A DNA stretch of 64,000 bases from Tritrichomonas musculus (Eukaryota > Parabasalia > Tritrichomonadida > Tritrichomonadidae), in contig JAPFFF010000002.1 in the NCBI GenBank assembly GCA_039105265.1, forward strand, positions 6,510,001 through 6,574,000, given 5' to 3'. The notes under the pieces were generated by a model, which saw only the letters and a program-made list of their open reading frames with translations, was not told the DNA's origin and searched no databases. Shown here piece by piece: positions 26,106-34,633 of this stretch; the stretch's first letter is position 1, and each line of letters starts with the position of its first letter. The position numbers and the translations under genes are program-made.

Positions 26106-29100
26106 ATTTAAGGGTCCTGCTAAACTTTTTGAGATTAGTCTGCTGAAAAGTTTGAGTTTTTCTGAATGCATTTGTGCCATCTAATAAATTGAACTCCATT
26201 TTGGCCCCAGCATACAATTTTTCATAGAGTTCTTCAATTGTGATGCCCATTCGTTTACATTTATTAATGATCACTTGATGAGGAATGCCCTTGAGTCTTA
26301 TATGATATCCTTCTTTTCCTTCTTCATCGACTAAGATATCTAAATAACTTTTCTTGCCTAATGCGATCAGTTTTCGTGAATGTATTTGGCCTACTGCACC
26401 CTCAAAACCGTCAAAATCATTATGAAATTGACACATGTTTTCACCTATTAATTCAGCATTATATTTCTCCTTAAAGATCTCTGCCACTTTTTTCACATCA
26501 TCTTCATATAGGTGCATGCTATCGGTATCTTGATAGAATATTTCAATCCCATTTTGTTCTGCACTAGCCATAACACGATTCATCAAATGTTTTGACCATG
26601 AAAGAACGCTAGCACCAAATTGTGGGAGATTGAAATGATCATTGATCGGCTTCAACTTTTTCACATAGCATCTATCAATTGTCGGTTCATCATAGATTTC
26701 TGTGATAAAGTTATAATTGCGCCAAATGTATTTCATTAGCTCATCTCTGGGTACACTTTTTGTTTCGGTTTTCATCGCTTTCAATATTGATTTGCCATAG
26801 ATTGAATTCAATAGCAATTTGATCGTTGACTGCAGTGGATTCTTCTCTTTCTTATATTTGAGTCTTAAATTAAATAATCCAAGAATGAACTCATTAATCT
26901 TCTTATTAAATCCTTCATCAAAATAGTAACCACGAATGATTTCGTATTTGATATCATAGAACTCTATTAAATCCATTAGTGCAATCTTGTCAATATAAAA
27001 ATTGTTAACAGGGTTATTGTCAAATATTTTTGAGCCCTTATCATTTCGTCTAAAGACTTGCCCGAATTTATATGGCTTATCGGATTTGCACTTGATTTCA
27101 TTAATATTGATTTCAATAAAAAAAGTGTCAAATTTCATCAATTGATCATGGTCTATATTTTGAGGCAAAATTTTCGGTTTTCCTTTAGCAACACCATCCA
27201 TTACATACATAGCTGAAGGATAAAGGCTAACTGCATCAAAATCTTGTATTCTTCCTTCTATATATTGCTTTTGATTTGATGCTGTCATTGTTCTTCCTCC
27301 GCTTACACATCTTTGAATAAAGTTTTGCGGTTTGCCACTTAATTGATAACAACCGTCAAAGCATCCATATTTATTGGCGAAATGATAACCGATAGATGAG
27401 ATTGAAATAAAGTTATTAACGCCTAACATTTCTGTACCTGTTTGTTTGAATACTTCTTTCAAATCTTTATCAAATTTTTCAAGCCCTTTCATAAGAACGA
27501 TACAATCCTTAAAACAATAGAACTTGGCATATTTCATAATATTAATTGAATCATTTTTTTCATTGTATGCTTCACTTATTTTGGCATTTTCTAGGATTTG
27601 TTTGCTTTCATCTTTGCCATCGTTCTCTTTTCTATACTGCTCATAGAATTCATTGATTGGCAGAACAGCTTTTTGAATGTTTTCTTCAGTGTATATTTTG
27701 TATGCCATAACCTCTTTATGCACATCTAAATTAAACATAGATGCAAAATTCCTGAGAGCCGATGGAATAATTGAATAGGAATTGCGAAACGTAAGCTTTT
27801 TCACTAATTTACCATTTGAAGCATACTTGAGCATAATGACTTGCAAAACTGTGCCTGTTCTTTCAGTTATTTGTGTTTTCCATCCAGGAGTATTGATGAA
27901 AAAGCAACCATCGTACTTTAAATTGTGAAAATAAGTTAGTGAATTATTGTATAGATAATTGAGAAGCTGACGATCAATGTTTTCACCTTCAAAGCTTATT
28001 TTGTGAATATTTTGGCCTTCACGATACACTGTGCAATTCAAATAAGGACGATGAGGAGATACAGTAGTGTCTGTTTCAAAATCTGAATAATATACTCTAG
28101 ACCAATCTTTCTCTTTCTTCTTATCTGTTTTCGAGTCTATTATTTTTGTGCATAATTCTTCATTATAATCAAGATCAATGTAATCATTCAATCCATCGTA
28201 TTCGGTTGTATTCAATATGGATAATTCGCAGCTTCTTATCTCTCTGAACATATTGAGCTCAAACATTTTTCTGAATATCATCATTGGAAGAGTGCCATTT
28301 TCTGAATAAAAAATCTTTTCGCCTTTGATGCCTTTGATCATGAAGCGGTTTTTATCATCTTTGAACTTTTCGTCTATTTCTTTTGCATGTTCAAGATAAT
28401 AGATGGTGCATTTGATTGGCCTATATATCATGTAGTGATCTTTATAAAGAAGCAACTCTACTGTTCGATCATAACCTTTCTTTCTTGTGTCTATTTTGAT
28501 CTGCATTTGATGCTTAATATCAAACCTTTCGTCGATTCTTTTCACGACAAAACTGCATTTGAATTTTTCTGATATCTCTTTGATTTTGTTATTTGGTATC
28601 GATTTTGTTTGAACATAATATCGCAAGTGATTTATTTCTTCATCATTGAACACTCCTGACTGAATCAAAGCATAGACAAAACAATTGTCTTTATAATTTT
28701 TCTTATCTATCTTTGAGAATATTTGGAATTCACTGAGATCTAAATTAGATAAATTAATAAAAGGAAAGAATGAGCCTTCTGGTGTGGATCTATAATCTGG
28801 ATCGATTTCGACTTCTTCATGATATAAAGCATGGTCATCTTCATCTTCTTTAATAACATCGAACTTAATTCCTTTATCGTCTAGTTGTTTTCTCAGAAAA
28901 AGTACATCATATTTGACTGGAATGAATTCAAAATTGACAGTTGGGTTTGTATCTGATTTCTCTTCTGACAAGTCTAATTCGCCTGATATGTGACCTATTG
29001 TGCTCTCTATGTCATGTTTGTCGCTGAGAGTGAACCATTTTGCGTGTCCATCAAGTGTGTATGCTTTGACGACAACTTTTGATTTATTTCGAATCTTATA

Positions 29101-29310
29101 GCAGTGTCGAAGCATCTCTGTAAATGCGAGTCTCTTGCACTCACTGTCTCCAATATCGACGTCAAAGGAGAACTCTTTTGCAGCCATAAACATGAGTCTT
29201 TTGAGTTCTCTTTGAAATAACTCTTGATCATCCACTTCTTGTACTCTTTTTTCGTATGCTTGTCTTGCTTGTGTCTTTGATTCTTCATAAAAGTCTATAG
29301 ACAAGTTCAT
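26098..29310 (-). CDS. polB: protein-primed DNA polymerase B
   Basis: 1,070 residues. Exonuclease motifs are YSDFETDTT (Exo I) and YFHNLKYDGCFF (Exo II). Palm motifs are DFDAVSLYPSAM (A), KLLLNSIYGKS (B) and YQDTDSMHLY (C), with GKKSYLD as the K-x-Y motif. CVSGGRTMTASN links exonuclease and polymerase domains. The N-terminal ~350 residues hold a segment with KDNCFVYALIQSG and a later LLLYKDHYMIY, a Cys...His arrangement like OTU-type proteases. The family replicates linear genomes from a terminal protein. Its 5' end overlaps nothing, and the small Gln-rich gene lies 11 bp upstream. Confidence 0.95.
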   Translation of the reverse strand: MNLSIDFYEESKTQARQAYEKRVQEVDDQELFQRELKRLMFMAAKEFSFDVDIGDSECKRLAFTEMLRHCYKIRNKSKVVVKAYTLDGHAKWFTLSDKHDIESTIGHISGELDLSEEKSDTNPTVNFEFIPVKYDVLFLRKQLDDKGIKFDVIKEDEDDHALYHEEVEIDPDYRSTPEGSFFPFINLSNLDLSEFQIFSKIDKKNYKDNCFVYALIQSGVFNDEEINHLRYYVQTKSIPNNKIKEISEKFKCSFVVKRIDERFDIKHQMQIKIDTRKKGYDRTVELLLYKDHYMIYRPIKCTIYYLEHAKEIDEKFKDDKNRFMIKGIKGEKIFYSENGTLPMMIFRKMFELNMFREIRSCELSILNTTEYDGLNDYIDLDYNEELCTKIIDSKTDKKKEKDWSRVYYSDFETDTTVSPHRPYLNCTVYREGQNIHKISFEGENIDRQLLNYLYNNSLTYFHNLKYDGCFFINTPGWKTQITERTGTVLQVIMLKYASNGKLVKKLTFRNSYSIIPSALRNFASMFNLDVHKEVMAYKIYTEENIQKAVLPINEFYEQYRKENDGKDESKQILENAKISEAYNEKNDSINIMKYAKFYCFKDCIVLMKGLEKFDKDLKEVFKQTGTEMLGVNNFISISSIGYHFANKYGCFDGCYQLSGKPQNFIQRCVSGGRTMTASNQKQYIEGRIQDFDAVSLYPSAMYVMDGVAKGKPKILPQNIDHDQLMKFDTFFIEININEIKCKSDKPYKFGQVFRRNDKGSKIFDNNPVNNFYIDKIALMDLIEFYDIKYEIIRGYYFDEGFNKKINEFILGLFNLRLKYKKEKNPLQSTIKLLLNSIYGKSILKAMKTETKSVPRDELMKYIWRNYNFITEIYDEPTIDRCYVKKLKPINDHFNLPQFGASVLSWSKHLMNRVMASAEQNGIEIFYQDTDSMHLYEDDVKKVAEIFKEKYNAELIGENMCQFHNDFDGFEGAVGQIHSRKLIALGKKSYLDILVDEEGKEGYHIRLKGIPHQVIINKCKRMGITIEELYEKLYAGAKMEFNLLDGTNAFRKTQTFQQTNLKKFSRTLKFI

Positions 29311-29321
29311 TATGTCATTAT

Positions 29322-29456
29322 CTACATTTGCATTTGATATATATTGGTTTTCATCTTTTTCCCCGACAAGCCACTTCTCTGTAATCTCTGTATTTGATTT
29401 TGCTGTGTTTGAACAAGTTTTATCAATTCTTCTCTTGAAAGTTTGTTGAAGTCCAT
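29322..29456 (-). CDS. small Gln-rich coiled-coil protein
   Basis: 44 residues from the ATG at 29456 (MDFNKLSREELIKLVQTQQNQ); the open frame extends further up without better evidence. The LSREELIKLVQ-x-QQ-x-QIQ-x-L pattern is a short amphipathic helix followed by a basic tail. It ends 11 bp before the polymerase gene. It may be a small regulatory protein or part of a leader. Its shortness keeps confidence low. Confidence 0.45.
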   Translation of the reverse strand: MDFNKLSREELIKLVQTQQNQIQRLQRSGLSGKKMKTNIYQMQM

Positions 29457-29556
29457 TTTAAGTGTGATTAAATTGACCTTTATTAACCTAAAAACCGTAG
29501 AAATATAAAAAGAAAAAATAAAAGAAAAATAAGAGAAGAATTGTTTATTAATGACC

Positions 29557-30642
29557 TTATGCAATTAAGTAATTTTCAACTTGTTCCCAGTAAAGATTTA
29601 TCGTGTCTTTTTTGGTAAATGGTTCTTTTAAAGTTTTTTGACGCCCATCATATTCATCAGGACCAATGAGTTCTCTGATTTCATTTGGTAATCTTTGCCA
29701 AACTTGTTGCATTTCGGGATTTTTCTTGAACTTGGATTCTCCATCCCAGTTATTGACAAAAAAGTTCATGTCTTGGAGAATTGACCTTGCTTTGACACTT
29801 CTTTCAATTCTTCTTCCAAGAAGTTTGGCATAGTTATCAAGTGCATTGAATGAACTTAATGTGTTATTCACTTTGGCAATCTCGTTTTGCATCGTTAATT
29901 CTGTCATCTTTTTGACAGTTGCATTGAATTTTGTGTCAGCACAGATCCTTGAAACGAGAATAAGTTGTTCGGTTCCCGTTATTGCCTTCTTATCCTGCAT
30001 TTGGTTCTTTAATTTCAAGATTTCAGCCTCCATTGTTTTAATCTTGCTTTCGTATTCTTGATTCTGCTTCTGGAGTTTATCTTTCTCAGAATCAATTTTT
30101 TTGCTCACATACTTTTCGATGACTTTTCGAAACATAGATGGCATTTTGTTCTTTGGATTCTCCTCCTCATTATCGTCGATGAGTGTTTGCAGCATTTTTT
30201 CCCAATTTTTCTCAGCTGGTTCAGCCGGCATGATATTTAGTATTTGCCCAGGCTGAATATTTAAGTGCGGTTCTTCTTGCTGTATTTGAGGTTGCTGCTG
30301 CTGCACTTGATTTTGTTGCTGCTGCTGTAATTGTTGTAATTGCGCTTGCAATAAAATGTCTAATTGGCGTTCGATTGCAGCCATTCTTTCATCTTCTCGG
30401 GGCTCTCCCATATATTGATGGGGCCCTTCCGAGGCATATCTTTCTTCTCGGGGCTCTCCCATATATTGATGGGGCCCTTCCGAGGCATATCTGTAACGGG
30501 GCTCTCCCATATATTGATGGGGCCCTTCCGTAATGTATCTGTTGTAGCGGGGCTCTCCCACCAATATATGGGGCCCATCCGTATATCGATTGCTGTAAAT
30601 TGGATATTTTTGATTACCTTTTCGCGAGTATTGACGTTCCAT
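29557..30642 (-). CDS. GPHQYMGEPR-repeat protein with coiled coil
   Basis: 361 residues from the ATG at 30642 (MERQYSRKGNQKYP); the frame extends 15 codons upstream without an ATG. The N-terminal ~90 residues are four tandem repeats of a unit centred on EGPHQYMGEPR. A Gln-rich stretch (LQQLQQQQQNQVQQQQ) and a coiled coil (EYESKIKTMEAEILKLKNQM) follow, then a helical C-terminal domain of about 130 residues (RICADTKFNATVKKM, RRIERSVKARSILQDM). No family was recognised. It is divergently transcribed from 31009 and precedes the polymerase genes, so it is possibly an early nucleic-acid-binding or terminal-protein-like factor. Confidence 0.65.
   Translation of the reverse strand: MERQYSRKGNQKYPIYSNRYTDGPHILVGEPRYNRYITEGPHQYMGEPRYRYASEGPHQYMGEPREERYASEGPHQYMGEPREDERMAAIERQLDILLQAQLQQLQQQQQNQVQQQQPQIQQEEPHLNIQPGQILNIMPAEPAEKNWEKMLQTLIDDNEEENPKNKMPSMFRKVIEKYVSKKIDSEKDKLQKQNQEYESKIKTMEAEILKLKNQMQDKKAITGTEQLILVSRICADTKFNATVKKMTELTMQNEIAKVNNTLSSFNALDNYAKLLGRRIERSVKARSILQDMNFFVNNWDGESKFKKNPEMQQVWQRLPNEIRELIGPDEYDGRQKTLKEPFTKKDTINLYWEQVENYLIA
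30390..30585. repeat. tandem coding repeat, GGGGCTCTCCCA units
   Basis: Four units share GGGGCTCTCCCA and ATATTGATGGGGCCC-like cores with period about 48-57 bp. They encode the GPHQYMGEPR peptide repeats on the minus strand. The first two units are nearly identical, so the array probably grew recently. Confidence 0.85.
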
Positions 30643-31008
30643 CTGCAAAAATAAAAAATGAAAATTTGAGACAAAACGATAATTCAACTATCTCTCAAAA
30701 TTGAATGTCCGATCATTTTTTATTTTTGCGATTTTTAAACATTTTATTTTAATCTAACGATTAATTATTAATTATCTATATTAAGTATATATATTATTTT
30801 TATGATTATTATTAAAAAACAAATTATTAAAAATATTTCAATAAATTGAGAGAATGTAAATTTTATTCCAAAGTATTTTATTTTTTAAATCTAATCTATT
30901 ATTTAATATCTACATTAAATATACATATTTATAAAATAGTTATTTTTATTCTAAAAAATGTTTTTCCTATAGATTTTGAAAATTCTTTTGAAAAAGTTCA
31001 CACTTTTT
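30643..31008. promoter_or_regulatory. AT-rich divergent intergenic region
   Basis: 366 bp, over 80 percent A/T, between divergent genes. It holds a diverged direct repeat of about 50 bp (around 30743-30795 and 30880-30933, both with AATCTA, TATTAA and AATATACATA-like strings). It ends in TTCACACTTTTT before the plus-strand ATG, and in TTTTCATTTTTTATTTTTGCAG before the minus-strand ATG. Both contain initiator-like TCA-Y-T motifs. Confidence 0.5.
30998..31005 (+). promoter_or_regulatory. initiator-like TCACACTT
   Basis: TCACACTT stands just before the ATG at 31009, and the same octamer occurs at 35263-35270 before the ATG at 35276. It fits the trichomonad initiator consensus TCA-Y-(T/A) loosely. 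Confidence 0.45.
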
Positions 31009-31353
31009 ATGTCTGAATACTTTGAAGACGAAACTGATTTTCTTGATTCTTTAGTTCATTATGAGTTAACAGAAGAAGACAAAGAGCTCTGGCATCTTGA
31101 TAATCAAATAGAAAAATTGGGGAAAGATATCTCACGGTCATTACATATATCTTCTCAAGAAGATAAAATTCCTAGTTTCGAATTAAGTCCAAAAGCCAAA
31201 ATATCAGATAGCCTCCATATAAATCCCAAATTCTTGACATTTTATAAATCTCTCAGAAAAGATAATTATTATGCAAATGAACTCAGAGATTTATATAATA
31301 GTTATTTTGGCACAAATTTACCAAAAAAGGACTTGCACATATACTTGAAATAA
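31009..31353 (+). CDS. small acidic hypothetical protein
   Basis: 114 residues from the ATG at 31009 (MSEYFEDETDFLDSL). The first half is acidic with ELTEEDKELWHLDNQIEKLG. The second half is helical and basic (FLTFYKSLRKDNYYANELRDLYNSYFG). TCACACTT ends four bases before the ATG, which supports this start; an upstream in-frame extension has no ATG. No family is recognised. It lies between the divergent promoter and a minisatellite, in the early half of element C. Confidence 0.55.
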   Translation: MSEYFEDETDFLDSLVHYELTEEDKELWHLDNQIEKLGKDISRSLHISSQEDKIPSFELSPKAKISDSLHINPKFLTFYKSLRKDNYYANELRDLYNSYFGTNLPKKDLHIYLK

Positions 31354-31435
31354 GAACAATGTTTTCTAATAAGCGTATTAGAATAAAAAATAAAAGATTA
31401 ACAATATACACAAAAATTTTTTACTAAACATTACT

Positions 31436-31825
31436 GCATGAATCATTGAATTTTTTTTTTGTCCGCATGAATCATTGAATTTTTTTGGACGCATGAATCA
31501 TTGAATTTTATTGGACGCATGAATCATTGAATTTTATTGGACGCATGAATCATTGAATTTTTTTTGTCCGCATGAATCATTGAATTTTTTTGTCCGCATG
31601 AATCATTGAATTCTTGAATCATTGAATTTTTTTTGGACGCATGAATCATTGAATTTTTTTTGTCCGCAAGAAAATTGAATACTTCATGAGGTCATGGCCG
31701 CATGAATTATTGAATGTTTTTTTATTGGCCGCATGAATCATTGAATTTTTTTGGACGCATGAATCATTGAATTTTATTGGACGCATGAATCATTGAATTT
31801 TATTGGACGCATGAATCATTGAATA
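31436..31825. repeat. minisatellite, GCATGAATCATTGAAT unit
   Basis: About 15 units of 25-30 bp, each GCATGAATCATTGAAT followed by a T-rich spacer that ends in either GGAC or GTCC. Two units near 31670-31730 are degenerate. GGAC and GTCC spacers alternate irregularly, so neighbouring units can pair in opposite orientation. Unit ends are conserved while the T-run length varies. Confidence 0.95.
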
Positions 31826-31866
31826 ATTATTGAAAAACAAAAATAAAATACAAGCCAATTAGGTAT

Positions 31867-32097
31867 TCAATTGGGCTGATTCGTTATCATATTTACTTTT
31901 TCTCTTAATTCTTCTAATTCTCTTTTTTTCCTTTCTCTATATGCTTTTTGTTGTTGTTTTCTAGCTTCATGTCTTTCTTCTTCAGTAGCGTATTTTAGTT
32001 TTCGTCCTCTTTTCAAATTTTGTATACTTTCTGATTTGGTGAGCTTTTTGATAACATTTGTTTCATTAAATTCTGAAAGATCTAATCGTCCGGACAT
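31867..32097 (-). CDS. bZIP-like basic protein with RGRK motif
   Basis: 76 residues: MSGRLDLSEF, a IKKLTKSESIQNLK helix, RGRKLKYATEEERHEARK, then QQQKAYRERKKRELEELREKV. The last part is a basic region followed by a short leucine heptad, the layout of a minimal bZIP-like DNA-binding protein. TEEER-x-EAR-x-x-Q motifs of this type recur in virus and transposon proteins. A related shorter protein lies in element B at 10014-10181. It sits between the minisatellite and the helicase gene, transcribed opposite to the helicase, which suggests a regulator. Confidence 0.6.
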   Translation of the reverse strand: MSGRLDLSEFNETNVIKKLTKSESIQNLKRGRKLKYATEEERHEARKQQQKAYRERKKRELEELREKVNMITNQPN

Positions 32098-32133
32098 TTA
32101 TTTTTGAGAAAAAATAAAAAACAAAAAAGCTCT

Positions 32134-32140
32134 TCACATT
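32134..32140 (+). promoter_or_regulatory. initiator-like TCACATT
   Basis: TCACATT lies 6 bases before the ATG of the helicase gene at 32147. Confidence 0.4.
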
Positions 32141-32146
32141 TCTGAA

Positions 32147-33910
32147 ATGACTGAAGAAGAACAAATGACTGAAGAAGAACAAATGACTGAAGAAGATCCT
32201 TATTTGGATGATAGTAACGATGAAGACCAAATAATAATTCAAAATGTCCTGCCACATTACCACCCAGATTTTAATGATAATGATCTTTGTGTCAACAATA
32301 ACCCAATTAAACTTGACGGTGATGATTTATTGGCCCTTTATTCATTGTTGGAACCAAACGAAGAGAATTTTGGTCAGGTATTCAATTCAATATCTATTGC
32401 ACCATATAAGACCGATTTCAAAAAGCAAATCATGAAAAGATGGTGGTGTCTCAAAGAGGGAAATAGTGAAGAATTTGTCGAAGAAAATTGGCTAAATAAT
32501 CAAACTCTCAAAGGGAACAGATGGTTATTCGATTTCTTAAACTGTTTACCTCAAAGACAGAGGAATTACATGCTTGAGACGTACTTTAATAACACCATTA
32601 ATGACTCAGCTCAAATTGAAACATATACCCATTTTTCATTAACTAGCATCAGACACAAAGACTATAGGAAAAGCACAGGGTTTGGCATCAGAGTCGGGGA
32701 ATTCATGACTGATCTTGTCAGAGTTGCTAAACATATTGATGTTGTGCCATCAATTTTTCTCCTCAAAGTGAGAGACCCAAAGTACAATCACGCACAACTG
32801 ACATTCACTACTATGGCACAGTTCAATCAAAAACTAAAGTCAATAACTTTGGGCAAAACGACAAAAGCAATTACAGCATATAAAGTTTTGCAGGAAGGAA
32901 CAAATACAAACTTTTTGACAATAGAGCAGATGGCATTCTACACCGGACGATTGGATGTGTTTCAATTCTTCCAGGGATTTGATTATCCTTTATGCTTTGG
33001 ACAAAATATAAGACAAGAAGTTATTCAGCCATTCCTTTCTCATATTTTTGCCATCATATGCAAAAAAAGAAAAGATGTTTTCAATTATGTCATATCCTGG
33101 ATATCGTATATTATCCAAAATATTGGAAAAAAGACCAAAACAGCACTCGTCATAACAGGTATGCAGGGTACTGGGAAAAACACGTTTACTGACACTATTT
33201 GTAAACTTTTTGGTGGTTATGCCAATCCTGATGCCAAACTTGATTATCTCACAGGCAAATTTAATGGAAGTTTGATGTATAAAATGTTGCTTGTGTGTAA
33301 TGAAGTAAAGAGTTTTATCGGCAACAAGAAATATGATGACGACACCTTAAAGACATTGATCACAGAAGAGTCAATTGACATTCACAAGAAGTATCAGGAC
33401 GTCTTTACTCAGCAAAATGTTGCCAACTTTATCTTCCTTTCGAACAATTTTGCACCAATCAAAATAGCAGAAGATGATAGACGATACATAGTTATGGAAG
33501 TTTCAGCAGAAAAACGAGGAGATAAAGACTATTTTAATAATCTTTATGGGTCCTTCACTCCTGATTTTTTTTCGATCCTGTTATCTTGGTTCAGAAGAAT
33601 TGATCTTTCCCAATGGGATCCGACAATCATTCCTTTGACAAGAGAGAAAACAGACATTATTAACTTTTCGAAGAATCCATACTCAGCATTCATTCAGCTG
33701 AATGTTTCACAATTTATCCATGGAATACAAAAGAAGCAGGCCTTTGAATCCTTTAAAGCTTGGTGCACCGAAAATGGATATGCTGTGGGAACAATGCAAG
33801 CCTTTCGAAACAGCGTTCTCAAATACTGCCGTGAAACCAAAGATGGCTCAAAGGCAGCAATTTATCAATTGCGTGAAGACGCATATCAATTCTTTCAAAT
33901 TAATAAATAA
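32147..33910 (+). CDS. superfamily 3 (D5-like) helicase
   Basis: 587 residues. The N-terminus has a triple repeat of MTEEEQ followed by an acidic stretch. The helicase core lies at about 330-450: Walker A GMQGTGKNTF at ~337-347, a Walker B-type MLLVCNEV, and a NFIFLSNN sensor strand, followed by DDRRYIVMEVS. The C-terminal WFRRIDLSQWDP and FKAWCTENGY regions resemble the tail of virophage/NCLDV primase-helicases. No intact primase motif is evident. It would unwind DNA for polymerase B. It is on the strand opposite to most of the element. Confidence 0.85.
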   Translation: MTEEEQMTEEEQMTEEDPYLDDSNDEDQIIIQNVLPHYHPDFNDNDLCVNNNPIKLDGDDLLALYSLLEPNEENFGQVFNSISIAPYKTDFKKQIMKRWWCLKEGNSEEFVEENWLNNQTLKGNRWLFDFLNCLPQRQRNYMLETYFNNTINDSAQIETYTHFSLTSIRHKDYRKSTGFGIRVGEFMTDLVRVAKHIDVVPSIFLLKVRDPKYNHAQLTFTTMAQFNQKLKSITLGKTTKAITAYKVLQEGTNTNFLTIEQMAFYTGRLDVFQFFQGFDYPLCFGQNIRQEVIQPFLSHIFAIICKKRKDVFNYVISWISYIIQNIGKKTKTALVITGMQGTGKNTFTDTICKLFGGYANPDAKLDYLTGKFNGSLMYKMLLVCNEVKSFIGNKKYDDDTLKTLITEESIDIHKKYQDVFTQQNVANFIFLSNNFAPIKIAEDDRRYIVMEVSAEKRGDKDYFNNLYGSFTPDFFSILLSWFRRIDLSQWDPTIIPLTREKTDIINFSKNPYSAFIQLNVSQFIHGIQKKQAFESFKAWCTENGYAVGTMQAFRNSVLKYCRETKDGSKAAIYQLREDAYQFFQINK

Positions 33911-33976
33911 AAGAATTAACTTTTATTAAATTAATCTTTTTTTTTGAGAATGTTATGTGATCTGACATAACCGTTT

Positions 33977-33983
33977 TCATTTT
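33977..33983 (+). promoter_or_regulatory. initiator-like TCATTTT
   Basis: TCATTTT lies 5 bases before the ATG at 33989, matching the trichomonad TCA-Y-T type of initiator. Confidence 0.4.
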
Positions 33984-33988
33984 TTTCA

Positions 33989-34633
33989 ATGTTCGCTATC
34001 TTATTGATACTCATTGAATCATTTGAAAGACCTGATGGAATCCCGGAAGAGGCTAATTGGATACCTGCTTGGAATTTTACTCAAGTTTATGGAGACTGGG
34101 CGATGGATACTTCTGACTTGAAGGATCATCTCTTCGTTCTTTATCAAGGAGGAATTCTTGAACAACAAATTACATGTTCTCGATTTTGGATAATTGGAAT
34201 GAAAGACTCTAATTTTGATACAATTGACATTTATTTTGGACAATTAAGTCAATTAAACATTAATTGTAAATCAGATGTTCGTCAGAAATGGCAAGTTTTC
34301 TTTGATTCACAATCAATGCCGATCACTACTGATACTCTCATGATCCAAAGCAGAAGTGCTTCTGCTCTTCATGGACTTTTTTATCTGTATGATCCTCCAA
34401 AACAAACTCCCTCATTAACTCCAACCATATCACCTGACCCTTTTTGCCCTGTCCCAAGAATTGTAAAAAAAAATCAATCTGAAGCCATTATATTGAAACA
34501 TTGCAAATTCTCGAATATTAAATCTTACGAACCTGGAGGAATTATTTTTTCTCAGAATTGTATTCTTCTAGTTTGCAATTGCCAAATATTTAATATAACT
34601 GGTGGAGGAGCTATTTACTGGGTTTTTAACTAA
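33989..34633 (+). CDS. Pmp-like surface protein fragment
   Basis: 214 residues. The hydrophobic start MFAILLILIESF could be a signal peptide. After a beta-rich domain comes a Pro/Thr linker (PPKQTPSLTPTISPDPFCP), then repeats CKFSNIKS...GGIIF and CQIFNITGGGAIYW. FxxN and GGAI motifs are the hallmark of the chlamydial Pmp-type beta-helix proteins that are abundant on trichomonad surfaces. The family is normally over 500 residues, so this looks like the N-terminal portion of a captured host gene. TCATTTT lies 6 bases before the ATG. It abuts the stop of the opposite-strand MIKKRS gene. Confidence 0.65.
   Translation: MFAILLILIESFERPDGIPEEANWIPAWNFTQVYGDWAMDTSDLKDHLFVLYQGGILEQQITCSRFWIIGMKDSNFDTIDIYFGQLSQLNINCKSDVRQKWQVFFDSQSMPITTDTLMIQSRSASALHGLFYLYDPPKQTPSLTPTISPDPFCPVPRIVKKNQSEAIILKHCKFSNIKSYEPGGIIFSQNCILLVCNCQIFNITGGGAIYWVFN

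Noticed and set aside
30360-30674. Open frames on both strands across the GPHQYMGEPR repeat DNA
   Set aside because: Tandem repeats leave alternative frames open; the frame with the coiled-coil continuation is the credible one.
31436-31825. CRISPR-like array
   Set aside because: The spacers are T-rich and nearly the same, the unit is not palindromic in the CRISPR sense, and no cas-like gene is present; the host is eukaryotic.
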